In this document: one piece after another, positions 10,473 to 16,971 of the stretch
Numbering within the stretch: the first letter of the stretch is position 1
Layout: each line of letters begins with the position of its first letter
Source of the DNA: Gammaproteobacteria bacterium
GTDB taxonomy: Bacteria > Pseudomonadota > Gammaproteobacteria > Halothiobacillales > Halothiobacillaceae
DNA: 18,861 nt
Assembly (NCBI GenBank): GCA_029335925.2
Contig: JARJMX020000101.1
Coordinates: 1-18,861 of the forward strand
Direction of reading: 5' to 3'
Translations under genes and position numbers: made by a program
The notes under the pieces: generated by a model
Databases searched by the model: none
Told to the model about the DNA's origin: nothing
The model's input: only the letters and a program-made list of their open reading frames with translations

Positions 10473-11708
10473 GTGCGTCTAACCGATTTGCATATCAAGG
10501 CGCTGCTTTCCAAGCCCGGCAAGCACCGGATCGACAGGCGGCTTTATCTGCTGGTGAAAGCGAGCGGCGCGGCTAGCTGGAGCTATCGTTATCTCGGCGC
10601 GGACGGCAAAGCGCACGAGATCGGCCTGGGCGGATACCCGGACACGTCACTGGCGCGGGCACGGGCCAAGGCGCTTGAGCTTACGGCCAAACGGCAGCAA
10701 GGCATCGATCCTGCCGCCGAGCGCAGACGGGCACGTGGCGGCGCAACCTTTCAGGCTATCGCCGAGCGGCTGATTGCAGCAAAGGCAGCGGGCTGGCGCA
10801 ACGCCAAGCATGCCCAACAATGGCGATCATCTTTGCGCGACTATGCCTATCCGGTCATCGGCCGTCTGGACGTGGATAAGGTGACGGTGGAGCACGTCTT
10901 GAAGTGCCTGCGCCCCATCTGGACGGAAAAGCCAGAGACAGCAAGCCGTCTTAGGCAGCGTATCGAGGCAGTATTGGATGCTGCAACGGCGCAGGGGCTA
11001 CGCACTGGCGATAACCCGGCACGCTGGCGCGGCTGCCTGCAAGCATTGCTGCCACCGGCGGGCAAGGTCAAGCGTACCGAGCATCATCCCGCCCTGCCCT
11101 ATGAGCGGGTGGCAGAGTTTTTCGGCGAGCTTGGCCGCATCGATGGCATGGCGGCGATCTGCCTGCGCTTCGTCATCCTGACGGCCTGCCGATCTGGAGA
11201 GGCGCGGTTTGCGAGGTGGCGTGAGATAGATATGGAGCGTGGGCTATGGACGATCCCGGCCGAGAGGATGAAGGCCGGGCGCGAACACATCGTTCCCCTG
11301 TCTGATCAGGCGCTGGCACTGTTGCGCGATCTGCCGAGGATAGAAGGCTGCGACTGGGTGTTTCCATCGCCGACGAGCAAGCCCATGTCCGACATGGCGC
11401 TGACGTCCTGCATCCGGCGCATGGATGAGAAAGAGCCGGGCCGGTGGATCGACCCACAGACGGGCCGCACCATCACTGTGCACGGATTCCGCGCGACATT
11501 CCGCAACTGGGCCGGCGAAGCAACGCACCATCCGCGCGAAGTGATCGAGCATGCCTTGGCCCACCAAATTCCCGACAAGGCCGAGGCGGCCTACGCCCGT
11601 GGCACGCTGCTTGAGAAGCGCCGACGACTGATGCAGGACTGGGGCGATTTTGCGACCCAAGGGCATAAGGTCATCGATCTGGCGAGCCAGAAGGTTGGCG
11701 CTTTGTAA
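10473..11708 (+). CDS. P4-type tyrosine recombinase (phage integrase)
   Basis: Site-specific recombinase for insertion and excision of the element. The 411 residues start at GTG 10473 behind a strong Shine-Dalgarno GGAGGTGAG. The N-terminus (about 1-90) is the DUF4102 arm-binding domain typical of P4/CP4-type integrases (LTDLHIKALLSKPGKHRI, DRRLYLLVKASGAASW). A SAM-like core-binding domain covers about 92-185. The catalytic domain shows Arg240 (TACRSGEA), Lys267 (MKAGREH), His337/Arg340 (HGFR), His364 (ALAH) and the nucleophile Tyr374 (AYARG), so all active-site residues appear intact. Such enzymes commonly target tRNA or tmRNA 3' ends. The stop codon lies inside the operator of the next pair of genes. 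Confidence 0.96.
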   Translation: MRLTDLHIKALLSKPGKHRIDRRLYLLVKASGAASWSYRYLGADGKAHEIGLGGYPDTSLARARAKALELTAKRQQGIDPAAERRRARGGATFQAIAERLIAAKAAGWRNAKHAQQWRSSLRDYAYPVIGRLDVDKVTVEHVLKCLRPIWTEKPETASRLRQRIEAVLDAATAQGLRTGDNPARWRGCLQALLPPAGKVKRTEHHPALPYERVAEFFGELGRIDGMAAICLRFVILTACRSGEARFARWREIDMERGLWTIPAERMKAGREHIVPLSDQALALLRDLPRIEGCDWVFPSPTSKPMSDMALTSCIRRMDEKEPGRWIDPQTGRTITVHGFRATFRNWAGEATHHPREVIEHALAHQIPDKAEAAYARGTLLEKRRRLMQDWGDFATQGHKVIDLASQKVGAL

Positions 11709-11724
11709 TGCTCAGGATTACAAT
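11695..11724 (+). promoter_or_regulatory. Candidate higBA promoter overlapping its operator
   Basis: TTGGCG (11695-11700), an 18-bp spacer and TACAAT (11719-11724, 5 of 6 to the -10 consensus). The -10 box is formed largely from the right arm of the inverted repeat 11703-11723, so repressor binding would block the polymerase. The predicted start falls at or within a base or two of the higB ATG (11731), and no Shine-Dalgarno is properly placed, suggesting a leaderless toxin transcript. Confidence 0.5.
11703..11723. promoter_or_regulatory. higBA operator, perfect 7-7-7 inverted repeat
   Basis: TTGTAAT (11703-11709), 7 bp, ATTACAA (11717-11723). The arms are perfectly complementary, lie eight bases before the higB ATG and include the last bases of the integrase gene (stop 11706-11708). 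The size and position suit a dimeric HigA-type repressor autoregulating the pair. Confidence 0.7.
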
Positions 11725-11730
11725 TCCGAC

Positions 11731-12009
11731 ATGATCAAGCGGTTCCGGCACAAAGGGTTGGAGCGATTTTTTGCCGAAAGTGACCGGCGCGGCATTCCGG
11801 CCCAATATGCCGCGCGGCTGGAGCGCATGCTGGATCGGCTGGATGCGGCGATTCAGCCCGAAGACATGCGCTTGCCCGGCTACCGCTTTCACGGCTTGAC
11901 GGGTGACCGGCGCGGGTATTTCGCCGTGTCGGTGTCCGGCAACTGGCGATTGACGTTCCGTTTCGAGGGCGAAGACGCAACCGATGTTGATTTGGAGGAT
12001 TATCACTGA
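11731..12009 (+). CDS. higB: HigB-type toxin (RelE/ParE superfamily, GraT-like)
   Basis: Type II toxin of the HigB/GraT branch, family members of which cleave mRNA on the ribosome. From the ATG at 11731 it has 92 residues (MIKRFRHKGLERFF), the standard family length and N-terminus; the frame is open further upstream only through the integrase end. The signature run GYRFHGLTGDRRGYFAVSVS followed by GNWRLTFRFEG and VDLEDYH at the C-terminus is typical. The toxin precedes the antitoxin, the usual order for higBA. The stop overlaps the antitoxin start (TGATG), coupling their translation. It directly follows the integrase, so it probably stabilises the element. Confidence 0.94.
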   Translation: MIKRFRHKGLERFFAESDRRGIPAQYAARLERMLDRLDAAIQPEDMRLPGYRFHGLTGDRRGYFAVSVSGNWRLTFRFEGEDATDVDLEDYH

Positions 12010-12308
12010 TGAGCCTGCGCGATCCGAACCGCAAGCCGACACATCCCGGCGCGATCCTGCGTGAAGACATCCTGCCCGCCCTGGGCATGACGCAAACCGA
12101 ACTGGCCAGACGGCTGCATGTGTCCCGCCTGACGGTGTCCGAGCTGCTGCATGAAAAGCGCCGACTAAGTCCAGAGCTTGCCATCAGACTGGGCAAGTTG
12201 ATGGGCACGAGCGCCGAATCCTGGCTGGCCATGCAAGCGGCGCTGGATTTGTGGGAGGCCAGACGCATGGATAAGACCTTGCCCACAATCCAGCCGCTGG
12301 CGTCATGA
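12009..12308 (+). CDS. higA: HigA-type antitoxin, XRE-family HTH
   Basis: Antitoxin and autorepressor of the HigBA pair. Of 99 residues, about 12-75 form the lambda-repressor-like domain: PTHPGAILREDILPALGMTQTELARRLHVSRLTVSELLHEKRRLSPELAIRLGKLMGTSAESWL, of which the start HPGAILREDILPALG is a hallmark of the HigA/VapI family. The recognition helix lies near residues 39-50 (VSRLTVSELLHE). Its ATG shares one base with the higB stop. The likely binding site is the inverted repeat at 11703-11723. The short C-terminal tail after WLAMQAALDLWEA should contact the toxin or dimerise. Confidence 0.95.
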   Translation: MSLRDPNRKPTHPGAILREDILPALGMTQTELARRLHVSRLTVSELLHEKRRLSPELAIRLGKLMGTSAESWLAMQAALDLWEARRMDKTLPTIQPLAS

Positions 12309-12455
12309 ACGACTAGCGGATATTTGGGCGTTGCTCCAGAGGCTGCCCGACGAAGACCGGTGGCGAACAGGGGGCCTTATGACGACAAGGATAGGCAGGA
12401 CATATCGCGGCAGCCGGCGGAGATGGTGGATGCAGCACGGCTGGAGAAAATAAGC

Positions 12456-12944
12456 ATGCATGAAATAGAACAACTTGCGCGCGCCTATCTAAGCGCCGAG
12501 CCGAACAGAATCGAGGTTTACGCGGCTGGATTGGTGCATGCCTTAGGTATAGACGAAGAGATAGACAGCATCATCTGCAAGGCATTTGTTGATCGTCTTT
12601 TGAAAGACGGCACCTTTCCGCTGGTGTTGTTCTGGTGGTTTTTTGGCGTGCTGGCTGCTAAGGCTGGTGGCGCATCGTGGAGCAATGCCATAAATAGAGA
12701 AAACAACAAGGCGTTCGACATCATTCACGACGTCCAAGAAGCCTTGTCGCAAGGACTGAAAACATCCAAAGACGGTGAGCCTGGCCCTGCGTTCGAGTAT
12801 GCAGCATCCAAGCTTGGCAAAAGTCCAAGTGCCGTTAGGTCGGCCTACTACAGAATTCCCAAGCATCTGTTGGAATCGCACCGCCTATCGAGAGAGTTGG
12901 CAGAGGCGATCTTGGCTGACGACCAACTAGCGATCAGACACTGA
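12456..12944 (+). CDS. Hypothetical protein between higBA and the AlpA regulator
   Basis: I do not recognise a family. The frame is open from a TTG at 12324, but the ATG at 12456 has a good Shine-Dalgarno (GGAG, 9-nt spacing) and gives 162 residues starting MHEIEQLARAYLSAEPNRIEVYAAGL. Visible features are an aromatic, hydrophobic segment at about 54-69 (FPLVLFWWFFGVLAAK), possibly a buried helix or one membrane pass, and a helix-turn-helix-like stretch at about 112-132 (AFEYAASKLGKSPSAVRSAYY). Parts are noticeably lower in GC than the surrounding element (12541-12600 is about 42%), which suggests a separately acquired gene. It occupies the accessory slot behind the integrase where satellites and prophages often carry cargo. 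Confidence 0.6.
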   Translation: MHEIEQLARAYLSAEPNRIEVYAAGLVHALGIDEEIDSIICKAFVDRLLKDGTFPLVLFWWFFGVLAAKAGGASWSNAINRENNKAFDIIHDVQEALSQGLKTSKDGEPGPAFEYAASKLGKSPSAVRSAYYRIPKHLLESHRLSRELAEAILADDQLAIRH

Positions 12945-12947
12945 AAA

Positions 12948-12986
12948 ATTCTCAATTTCCCGCATTCATAGCGGGACATTGAGAAT
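12948..12986. promoter_or_regulatory. Long two-part inverted repeat upstream of alpA
   Basis: Arms ATTCTCAAT (12948-12956) and ATTGAGAAT (12978-12986) enclose TCCCGC (12958-12963) and GCGGGA (12971-12976) around a 7-nt loop; only one pair is mismatched. On the minus strand the stem is followed by T's (five in all, counting the last arm base), so it would be a good intrinsic terminator against transcription coming from the right. On the plus strand no T-run follows. Alternatively, it is an operator: the right arm includes TTGAGA, a possible -35 for alpA. Confidence 0.6.
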
Positions 12987-13009
12987 CGACACAAGCTGAG
13001 CACCATATG
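12979..13009 (+). promoter_or_regulatory. Weak candidate alpA promoter
   Basis: TTGAGA (12979-12984) and CATATG (13004-13009) are separated by 19 bp. The match is modest and the spacing long, but this is the best pair in the 103-bp gap before alpA, and its -35 lies inside the inverted repeat 12948-12986, consistent with repression. Confidence 0.3.
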
Positions 13010-13017
13010 CACCATGC

Positions 13018-13046
13018 GGGCATCCCAACTCAACCTGAGGATGCCC
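13018..13046 (+). promoter_or_regulatory. alpA leader hairpin covering the ribosome-binding site
   Basis: GGGCATCC (13018-13025) pairs perfectly with GGATGCCC (13039-13046) around a 13-nt loop. The Shine-Dalgarno TGAGG (13036-13040) straddles the loop and the 3' arm, and the arm ends one base before the ATG at 13048. Folding in the mRNA would partly hide the ribosome-binding site; as DNA it could equally be an operator. Confidence 0.5.
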
Positions 13047-13047
13047 T

Positions 13048-13284
13048 ATGGATACGCTGCTACGTCTTCCCAAAGTCATTGAGATAACTGGTCTAGGCCG
13101 GTCCACTATCTACCGTCTGATGGGGTCCGGCGAGTTTCCACATCAAGTTGCTATCTCGCGCGGCGCGGTCGGCTGGCGCAAGTCCGACATCGAAGCGTGG
13201 ATCGAAAGCCGCAAGCTGGCCGTTGAAGCCCGTGCCGTGCGCGGCTTGGCCAAGAAGATTCTGACCGGCGAAGTTGAGGTGTGA
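13048..13284 (+). CDS. AlpA-family transcriptional regulator / excisionase-like protein
   Basis: Small winged helix-turn-helix DNA-binding protein (78 residues) of the AlpA/MerR-like phage regulatory family. The pattern LLRLPKVIEITGLGRSTIYRLMGSGEFPHQVAISRGAVGWRKSDIEAWIESR is characteristic: HTH at about 12-28, wing with FPHQV, and the VGWRKSDIEAWI ending. AlpA of CP4-57 activates excision via expression of an excisionase, and relatives act as switch regulators or directionality factors. The gene stands first in the replication module, with only 3 bp to the next gene, so it probably controls that operon or excision. Its upstream region contains two strong inverted repeats. Confidence 0.92.
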   Translation: MDTLLRLPKVIEITGLGRSTIYRLMGSGEFPHQVAISRGAVGWRKSDIEAWIESRKLAVEARAVRGLAKKILTGEVEV

Positions 13285-13287
13285 GCC

Positions 13288-13776
13288 ATGCTCGCACCCA
13301 AAGAAAAAGCCGCCCACGTCGGCCAACGGGAAGCGGCATCTAATACATACGCGTTCGCCATTCTATCCCGCCTGCTCGACAGGCTGCAAGGAGTCAAGCG
13401 CACCGGTGCCGGTCGGTGGATTGCACGCTGCCCGGCGCATGAAGATCGTCATCCATCGCTTGCGATTCGTGAGCTGGAAGACGGCCGAGTGCTACTCCAT
13501 TGCTTCGCCGGTTGCGACGTCCATCAGATCGTTTCCGCGGTAGGGCTGTCTTTAGCCGACTTGTTCCCGCCGCGCGCCATCGATCACGCAAGGCCGGAAC
13601 GCATCCCCTTTCCTGCCGCCGACGTTTTGCGCGCAGTGGCCTTCGAGGCCCTACTGTGCGCCGTGGCGGCGGCGGATATGGCCAAGGGCAAGACGCTATC
13701 GGACGCCGAGCGCGAGCGGCTGATCAAGGCGGCCGCACGTTTGCAAGAAGCCGCACGGCTGGGGGGTGCGGCATGA
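13288..13776 (+). CDS. CHC2-type zinc-finger protein (primase zinc-binding domain only)
   Basis: 162-residue protein with a primase-like zinc-ribbon: CPAH (Cys48, His51) followed by HCFAGC (Cys72, Cys76), in the context RWIARCPAHEDRHPSLAIRELEDGRVLLHCFAGCDVHQIVSAVGLSLADLF, the form found at the N-terminus of P4-alpha-like and phage primases. In primases this domain recognises template DNA. No Toprim or AEP catalytic motifs follow: the remainder (about 95-162) is helical and Ala-rich. The ATG at 13288 follows alpA by 3 bp with GAGGTG as the Shine-Dalgarno. The stop overlaps the DUF927 start (ATGA), so the two are translationally coupled and probably work together at the origin. Confidence 0.88.
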   Translation: MLAPKEKAAHVGQREAASNTYAFAILSRLLDRLQGVKRTGAGRWIARCPAHEDRHPSLAIRELEDGRVLLHCFAGCDVHQIVSAVGLSLADLFPPRAIDHARPERIPFPAADVLRAVAFEALLCAVAAADMAKGKTLSDAERERLIKAAARLQEAARLGGAA

Positions 13777-15758
13777 ACGCGCGCGTATGGGAAGGCATCG
13801 AAAACGGCGCGGCCTTTCTGGATGCGCGAGCGCAAGCGCCAAGCTGCGACTATGCCGGAGGGCGTTTTGTGGTGCGCGATGAAGGCGTCTTTTTCGAGGC
13901 CCACGACAAGGACGGTGAGCCGCAGCCGCCGCTGTGGATTTGCTCGCGCATTGACGTGTTGGCCAAGACGCGCAACGGCGGCAGCGAAGAGTGGGGGCGT
14001 CTGCTCGAATGGCACGACGACGATGGCATGGCCCATCGATGGGCCATGCCGATGAGCCTGCTGCAAGGCGACGGGCTGGAGGTGCGGCGCGAGCTGGCCC
14101 GGCGCGGCCTGCGTATCTCGCCATCCCGTAAGGCCCGCGACCTGTTGCAAGCTTACCTGCAAGTCTGGCCCACCGAAGCGATGGCGCGGTGCGTGGAGTG
14201 CATCGGCTGGCATGGCAGCGTCTATCTTCTGCCGCAAGAAGCGATTGGCCAGACCGAGGAAATCGTCGTCTATCAAAGCGAGCATGCCATCGCCCCCGGT
14301 TTTGCGACGCGCGGCGACGTGGAAAGCTGGCGCGAGCATGTCGGCAAGTTGCTATCTGGTAACTCTCGGTTGGTGTTTGCCGCAGCGTGTGCCTTGGCCG
14401 GTTCGCTGCTGGATATCGTGGGCGAAGAAGGCGGCGGCTTTCACCTGCGCGGCGCATCCTCTACCGGCAAGAGCACGGCACTGCGTGCAGCCGCCAGCAT
14501 CTGGGGTGGGCGGGATTACGTGCGCAACTGGCGCGCAACGGCCAACGGTCTTGAGGGCGTGGCGGCGGCGCACAACGATGGTGTGCTGATTCTCGACGAG
14601 ATCGGCCAGTGCGACCCGAAACAAGCGGGCGAGACCGCTTACCTGCTCGCCAATGGGCAAGGCAAGACCAGAGCCAACCGCACGGGCGCGGCGCGGCCTG
14701 TTGCCCGCTGGCGGTTGTTGTTTCTTTCCTCTGGCGAGGAGAGCCTGCCCGCACTGGCGGCCCGAGCTGGCTATCGGACGACGGCCGGGCAGGAGGTGCG
14801 GCTGGCTGACATCGAAGCCGATGCCGGGTGTGGCATGGGGCTATTTGAGAACCTGCACGGGTATTCTTCCCCGGCCGCCTTCGCGCAAGCCATCAAAGAC
14901 GCTACCGACCGCCATCACGGCGCGATTGGCCGCGCGTGGCTGGAACGCATCGTGGCTAATCGCGAGCAATGGGCTGACACCCTGCGCAGCATCGTGGACA
15001 AGTTTGCGACCATGGGCGGAGAAGGTGCGACCGGCCAAGTGGTGCGCGTGGCCAAGCGGTTCGGGTTGGTAGCCGCTGCCGGTGAGTTGGCAACCCGCTA
15101 CGGTCTGACCGGTTGGCAAGAAGGCGAGTCCTTCGCCGCCGCCAAGGCCTGCTTCCTGTCGTGGCTGGAAGGCTTTGGCGGTGGGAAGGTGCTACACGAG
15201 GAGCGCGCCATACTGGCGCAAGTACAAGCCTTCATCGAAGCGCACGGCGATGCACGGTTTCAGCGTCTGGACGGCGACGACAACCGCATCGTCCGCGATC
15301 GTGTTGGCTTCGTGCGCCAGCGTGAAGGCGCGACCGAATACCTGATCCTGCCTGAGGCTTTCCGCCGTGAGGTGTGCAAGGGTTTCGACAGCAAGGAGGC
15401 TGTGCGGGTGCTGCGTGAAGTCGGCTGGCTGGTGCCCGGAGGAGACAACAGACCTACACGTTCAGAGCGGATAGGGGGCTACGGCACTGTGCGTGTCTTC
15501 TTATTGCGCCCATCGTTTTTGAGTGGTGACACTGGTGACATTGGTGACAGCCTTATAAATCAATGGGTTACGGTGTCACCACTGCAAAAACGCACTGGTG
15601 ACACTGGTGACAAGTACGCCGGTTTGTCACCACTGTCACCACTTTCTTCTGATGGTGGTGACAGGAAAAACTTCAATAAAAACAATGATTTAACCACTGT
15701 CACCACTGTCACCAGCGAAAAAACCATCCCCCGCATTGAAGTGGAGTTGCGGCTATGA
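13773..15758 (+). CDS. DUF927 helicase-like ATPase (element replication protein)
   Basis: Replicative helicase-like P-loop ATPase common in prophages, satellites and integrative elements. The frame is open from 13500, but the ATG at 13773 overlapping the previous stop is the evident start, giving 661 residues. The DUF927 region covers about 1-340: AYLQVWPTEAMARCVECIGWH, then Walker A GASSTGKST (227-235), Walker B VLILDEIGQ (271-279) and sensor-1-like LLFLSSGEES (315-324). A winged-helix-like portion around 480-570 includes VRDRVGFVRQ and AVRVLREVGWLV. The last 75 or so residues are low-complexity (GDTGDIGD, LSPLSPLSS, TTVTTVTSE) because they are encoded by the repeat array 15524-15714. The C-terminal tail is therefore probably constrained by DNA function rather than protein fold. 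Confidence 0.93.
   Translation: MNARVWEGIENGAAFLDARAQAPSCDYAGGRFVVRDEGVFFEAHDKDGEPQPPLWICSRIDVLAKTRNGGSEEWGRLLEWHDDDGMAHRWAMPMSLLQGDGLEVRRELARRGLRISPSRKARDLLQAYLQVWPTEAMARCVECIGWHGSVYLLPQEAIGQTEEIVVYQSEHAIAPGFATRGDVESWREHVGKLLSGNSRLVFAAACALAGSLLDIVGEEGGGFHLRGASSTGKSTALRAAASIWGGRDYVRNWRATANGLEGVAAAHNDGVLILDEIGQCDPKQAGETAYLLANGQGKTRANRTGAARPVARWRLLFLSSGEESLPALAARAGYRTTAGQEVRLADIEADAGCGMGLFENLHGYSSPAAFAQAIKDATDRHHGAIGRAWLERIVANREQWADTLRSIVDKFATMGGEGATGQVVRVAKRFGLVAAAGELATRYGLTGWQEGESFAAAKACFLSWLEGFGGGKVLHEERAILAQVQAFIEAHGDARFQRLDGDDNRIVRDRVGFVRQREGATEYLILPEAFRREVCKGFDSKEAVRVLREVGWLVPGGDNRPTRSERIGGYGTVRVFLLRPSFLSGDTGDIGDSLINQWVTVSPLQKRTGDTGDKYAGLSPLSPLSSDGGDRKNFNKNNDLTTVTTVTSEKTIPRIEVELRL
15524..15714. 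repeat. Iteron-like array, candidate replication origin inside the DUF927 gene
   Basis: Eleven perfect copies of TGGTGACA. Forward copies start at 15524, 15533, 15542, 15596, 15605 and 15656; inverted copies (TGTCACCA) start at 15574, 15625, 15634, 15698 and 15707. Adjacent copies are 9 bp apart, which keeps the reading frame (three codons). AT-rich DNA lies between copies (15551-15570 and especially 15664-15692). About 0.006 copies would be expected by chance in this length. The satellite phage P4 alpha protein binds similar type I iterons (TGTTCACC) at its ori and crr. The origin role is inferred. Confidence 0.75.
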
Positions 15759-16180
15759 CCGCTGGCGGCTTGTTGAACACGGTGCGCGAGGTGGGGCTGA
15801 AGGTGGCGCTGAGCGACAAAGGTGCTGTCACGGTGCGTGGCGACGAGGCAACGCTGGCGCGCTGGCGGCCTGTGCTGCGTGAGCACAAGCTCGCCCTTCA
15901 AGCCGCCTTGCTGGCAGAGCATGCGCAAGACATCGAGGCGGCATTGGCCTGCGTCATGCCGCGCGCGCAGGCACACGCCGAAGCGATGGCGGCCACCGGG
16001 CTACTGGCCCGCAATACCGGCTGCCCGTGGGTGGCGCTGCGTGATGCGCTGCACGATGAGACGCTGCCCAACACGACCGATCCCGTGGATAGGCCGCCCT
16101 ATGGCCTGCCTGCGTGGTGTTTAGCGCCCAAGACGGGAATACCTATTCGTCAAGGGCAATACTCGCAACCCCAACCCTAA
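15755..16180 (+). CDS. Hypothetical protein with TubC N-terminal docking-like domain
   Basis: 141-residue protein starting at an ATG that overlaps the DUF927 stop (ATGA). The N-terminal 50 residues (LLNTVREVGLKVALSDKGAVTVRGDEATLARWRPVLREHKLALQAALL) have the helix-strand-strand-helix pattern of TubC_N docking domains, which also occur as short proteins beside phage primase or helicase genes. In megasynthases these domains dock subunits; here a protein-protein contact with the replication proteins is a guess. The C-terminal half is Ala-rich and helical, followed by a short Pro-rich segment (VDRPPYGLPAWCLAPK). No catalytic motif is seen. Confidence 0.75.
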   Translation: MTAGGLLNTVREVGLKVALSDKGAVTVRGDEATLARWRPVLREHKLALQAALLAEHAQDIEAALACVMPRAQAHAEAMAATGLLARNTGCPWVALRDALHDETLPNTTDPVDRPPYGLPAWCLAPKTGIPIRQGQYSQPQP

Positions 16181-16192
16181 AGGAAAACTGAG

Positions 16193-16414
16193 ATGAACGA
16201 AGTAATGTGCCTTGTTGAAGACCTGCGCAGCTACATCGCCAAGCTGATCAACCACTACGACGCACCGGACGCACCGATGGCCAAGATTTGGCGGCTACCG
16301 GACGGTTCCGTCATTGCCTACGACGCACCCATGACGGCAGAAGAGGCGGCCGACGATACCGGCTTCGATCCCGAAGACATTGAACCCATCCACCCCCAAG
16401 GAGGCCTGCAATGA
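16193..16414 (+). CDS. Small acidic hypothetical protein
   Basis: 73 residues beginning MNEVMCLVEDLRSYIAKLINHYDAP, with a strong Shine-Dalgarno (AAAGGA, 7-nt spacing) at the start. It is rich in Asp and Glu in the C-terminal half (TAEEAADDTGFDPEDIEPIHP). No family is recognised. It lies 12 bp after the TubC-like gene, and its stop overlaps the next ATG (ATGA), so it is a genuine member of the operon. Confidence 0.75.
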   Translation: MNEVMCLVEDLRSYIAKLINHYDAPDAPMAKIWRLPDGSVIAYDAPMTAEEAADDTGFDPEDIEPIHPQGGLQ

Positions 16415-16971
16415 GCCTGACCGTAACCATGACCGAAGCAAGCTATGAACTGCCGCCTGCGGGCACTTTCGCTGCGCGCTGCTGCCATGTCATCGATATG
16501 GGCACGCAGACGCTGGCCTTTCAGGGCGATGAAAAGCGTGTGCATCGCATCGCCATCGCGTGGCAACTGGCCGACGAGGCTAAAAGCGATGGCACGCCGT
16601 TTATCCTGTCGCGCCGCTTCACCGCGAGCCTGCATGAGAAAAGCGCCCTACGCCAGTTTCTGGAAGGCTGGCGCGGCCGCGCCTTCACGCCGGAGGAGCT
16701 TAAGGGGTTTTCTCTCGCCAAGCTGATCAATGTTCCCTGTCTGCTCAATGTAGTGCATGCCGAGCGCGAGGGTAAGACCTATGCAGAAGTCAAGGCTGCA
16801 AGCCCGCTGCCCCGAGGCATGACCCCACCGCCAGAGGTGGCCGACCCGATCCTGTTCGACATCGACGACTCCGCGACGTGGGGCGCCTTCGACCGGCTGA
16901 CCCCGCGCCAACAGGAGGCCATCGTCGCAAGCCCGGAGTGGCAGAACCGCGTCAAAGAGGAGGTGTTCTGA
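16411..16971 (+). CDS. Phage replication-module protein of unknown function, possibly OB-fold-like
   Basis: 186 residues starting with the ATG that overlaps the previous stop, behind GGAGG. The pattern PPAGTFAARCCHVIDMGTQ, RVHRIAIAWQLADE, FILSRRFTASLHEKSALRQFLEGWRGRAFTPEELKGF and NVPCLLNVVH recurs in phage early-region proteins that accompany exonucleases and recombinases. The alternating strands suggest an OB-fold-like, possibly ssDNA-binding, role. The acidic C-terminus, with ILFDIDDSATWGAFDRL, would suit contact with partner proteins as in SSBs. I cannot confirm the fold by eye. Its stop overlaps the exonuclease start (TGATG). Confidence 0.78.
   Translation: MSLTVTMTEASYELPPAGTFAARCCHVIDMGTQTLAFQGDEKRVHRIAIAWQLADEAKSDGTPFILSRRFTASLHEKSALRQFLEGWRGRAFTPEELKGFSLAKLINVPCLLNVVHAEREGKTYAEVKAASPLPRGMTPPPEVADPILFDIDDSATWGAFDRLTPRQQEAIVASPEWQNRVKEEVF

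Noticed and set aside
12324..12455. TTG start for the hypothetical gene after higA
   Set aside because: No Shine-Dalgarno and an Arg-rich unstructured extension; the ATG at 12456 has GGAG at good spacing.
13500..13772. N-terminal extension of the DUF927 protein
   Set aside because: It overlaps the CHC2 zinc-finger gene out of frame, is Arg-rich shadow sequence, and the ATGA-coupled ATG at 13773 begins the conserved protein.
13584..14457. Long minus-strand open frames opposite the zinc-finger and DUF927 genes
   Set aside because: No family features, Arg/Ala-rich shadow composition, and no ribosome-binding sites.
15524..15714. CRISPR array
   Set aside because: The repeat unit is an octamer with 9-bp phasing and both orientations occur; there are no 25-40 bp repeats with unique spacers and no cas genes.
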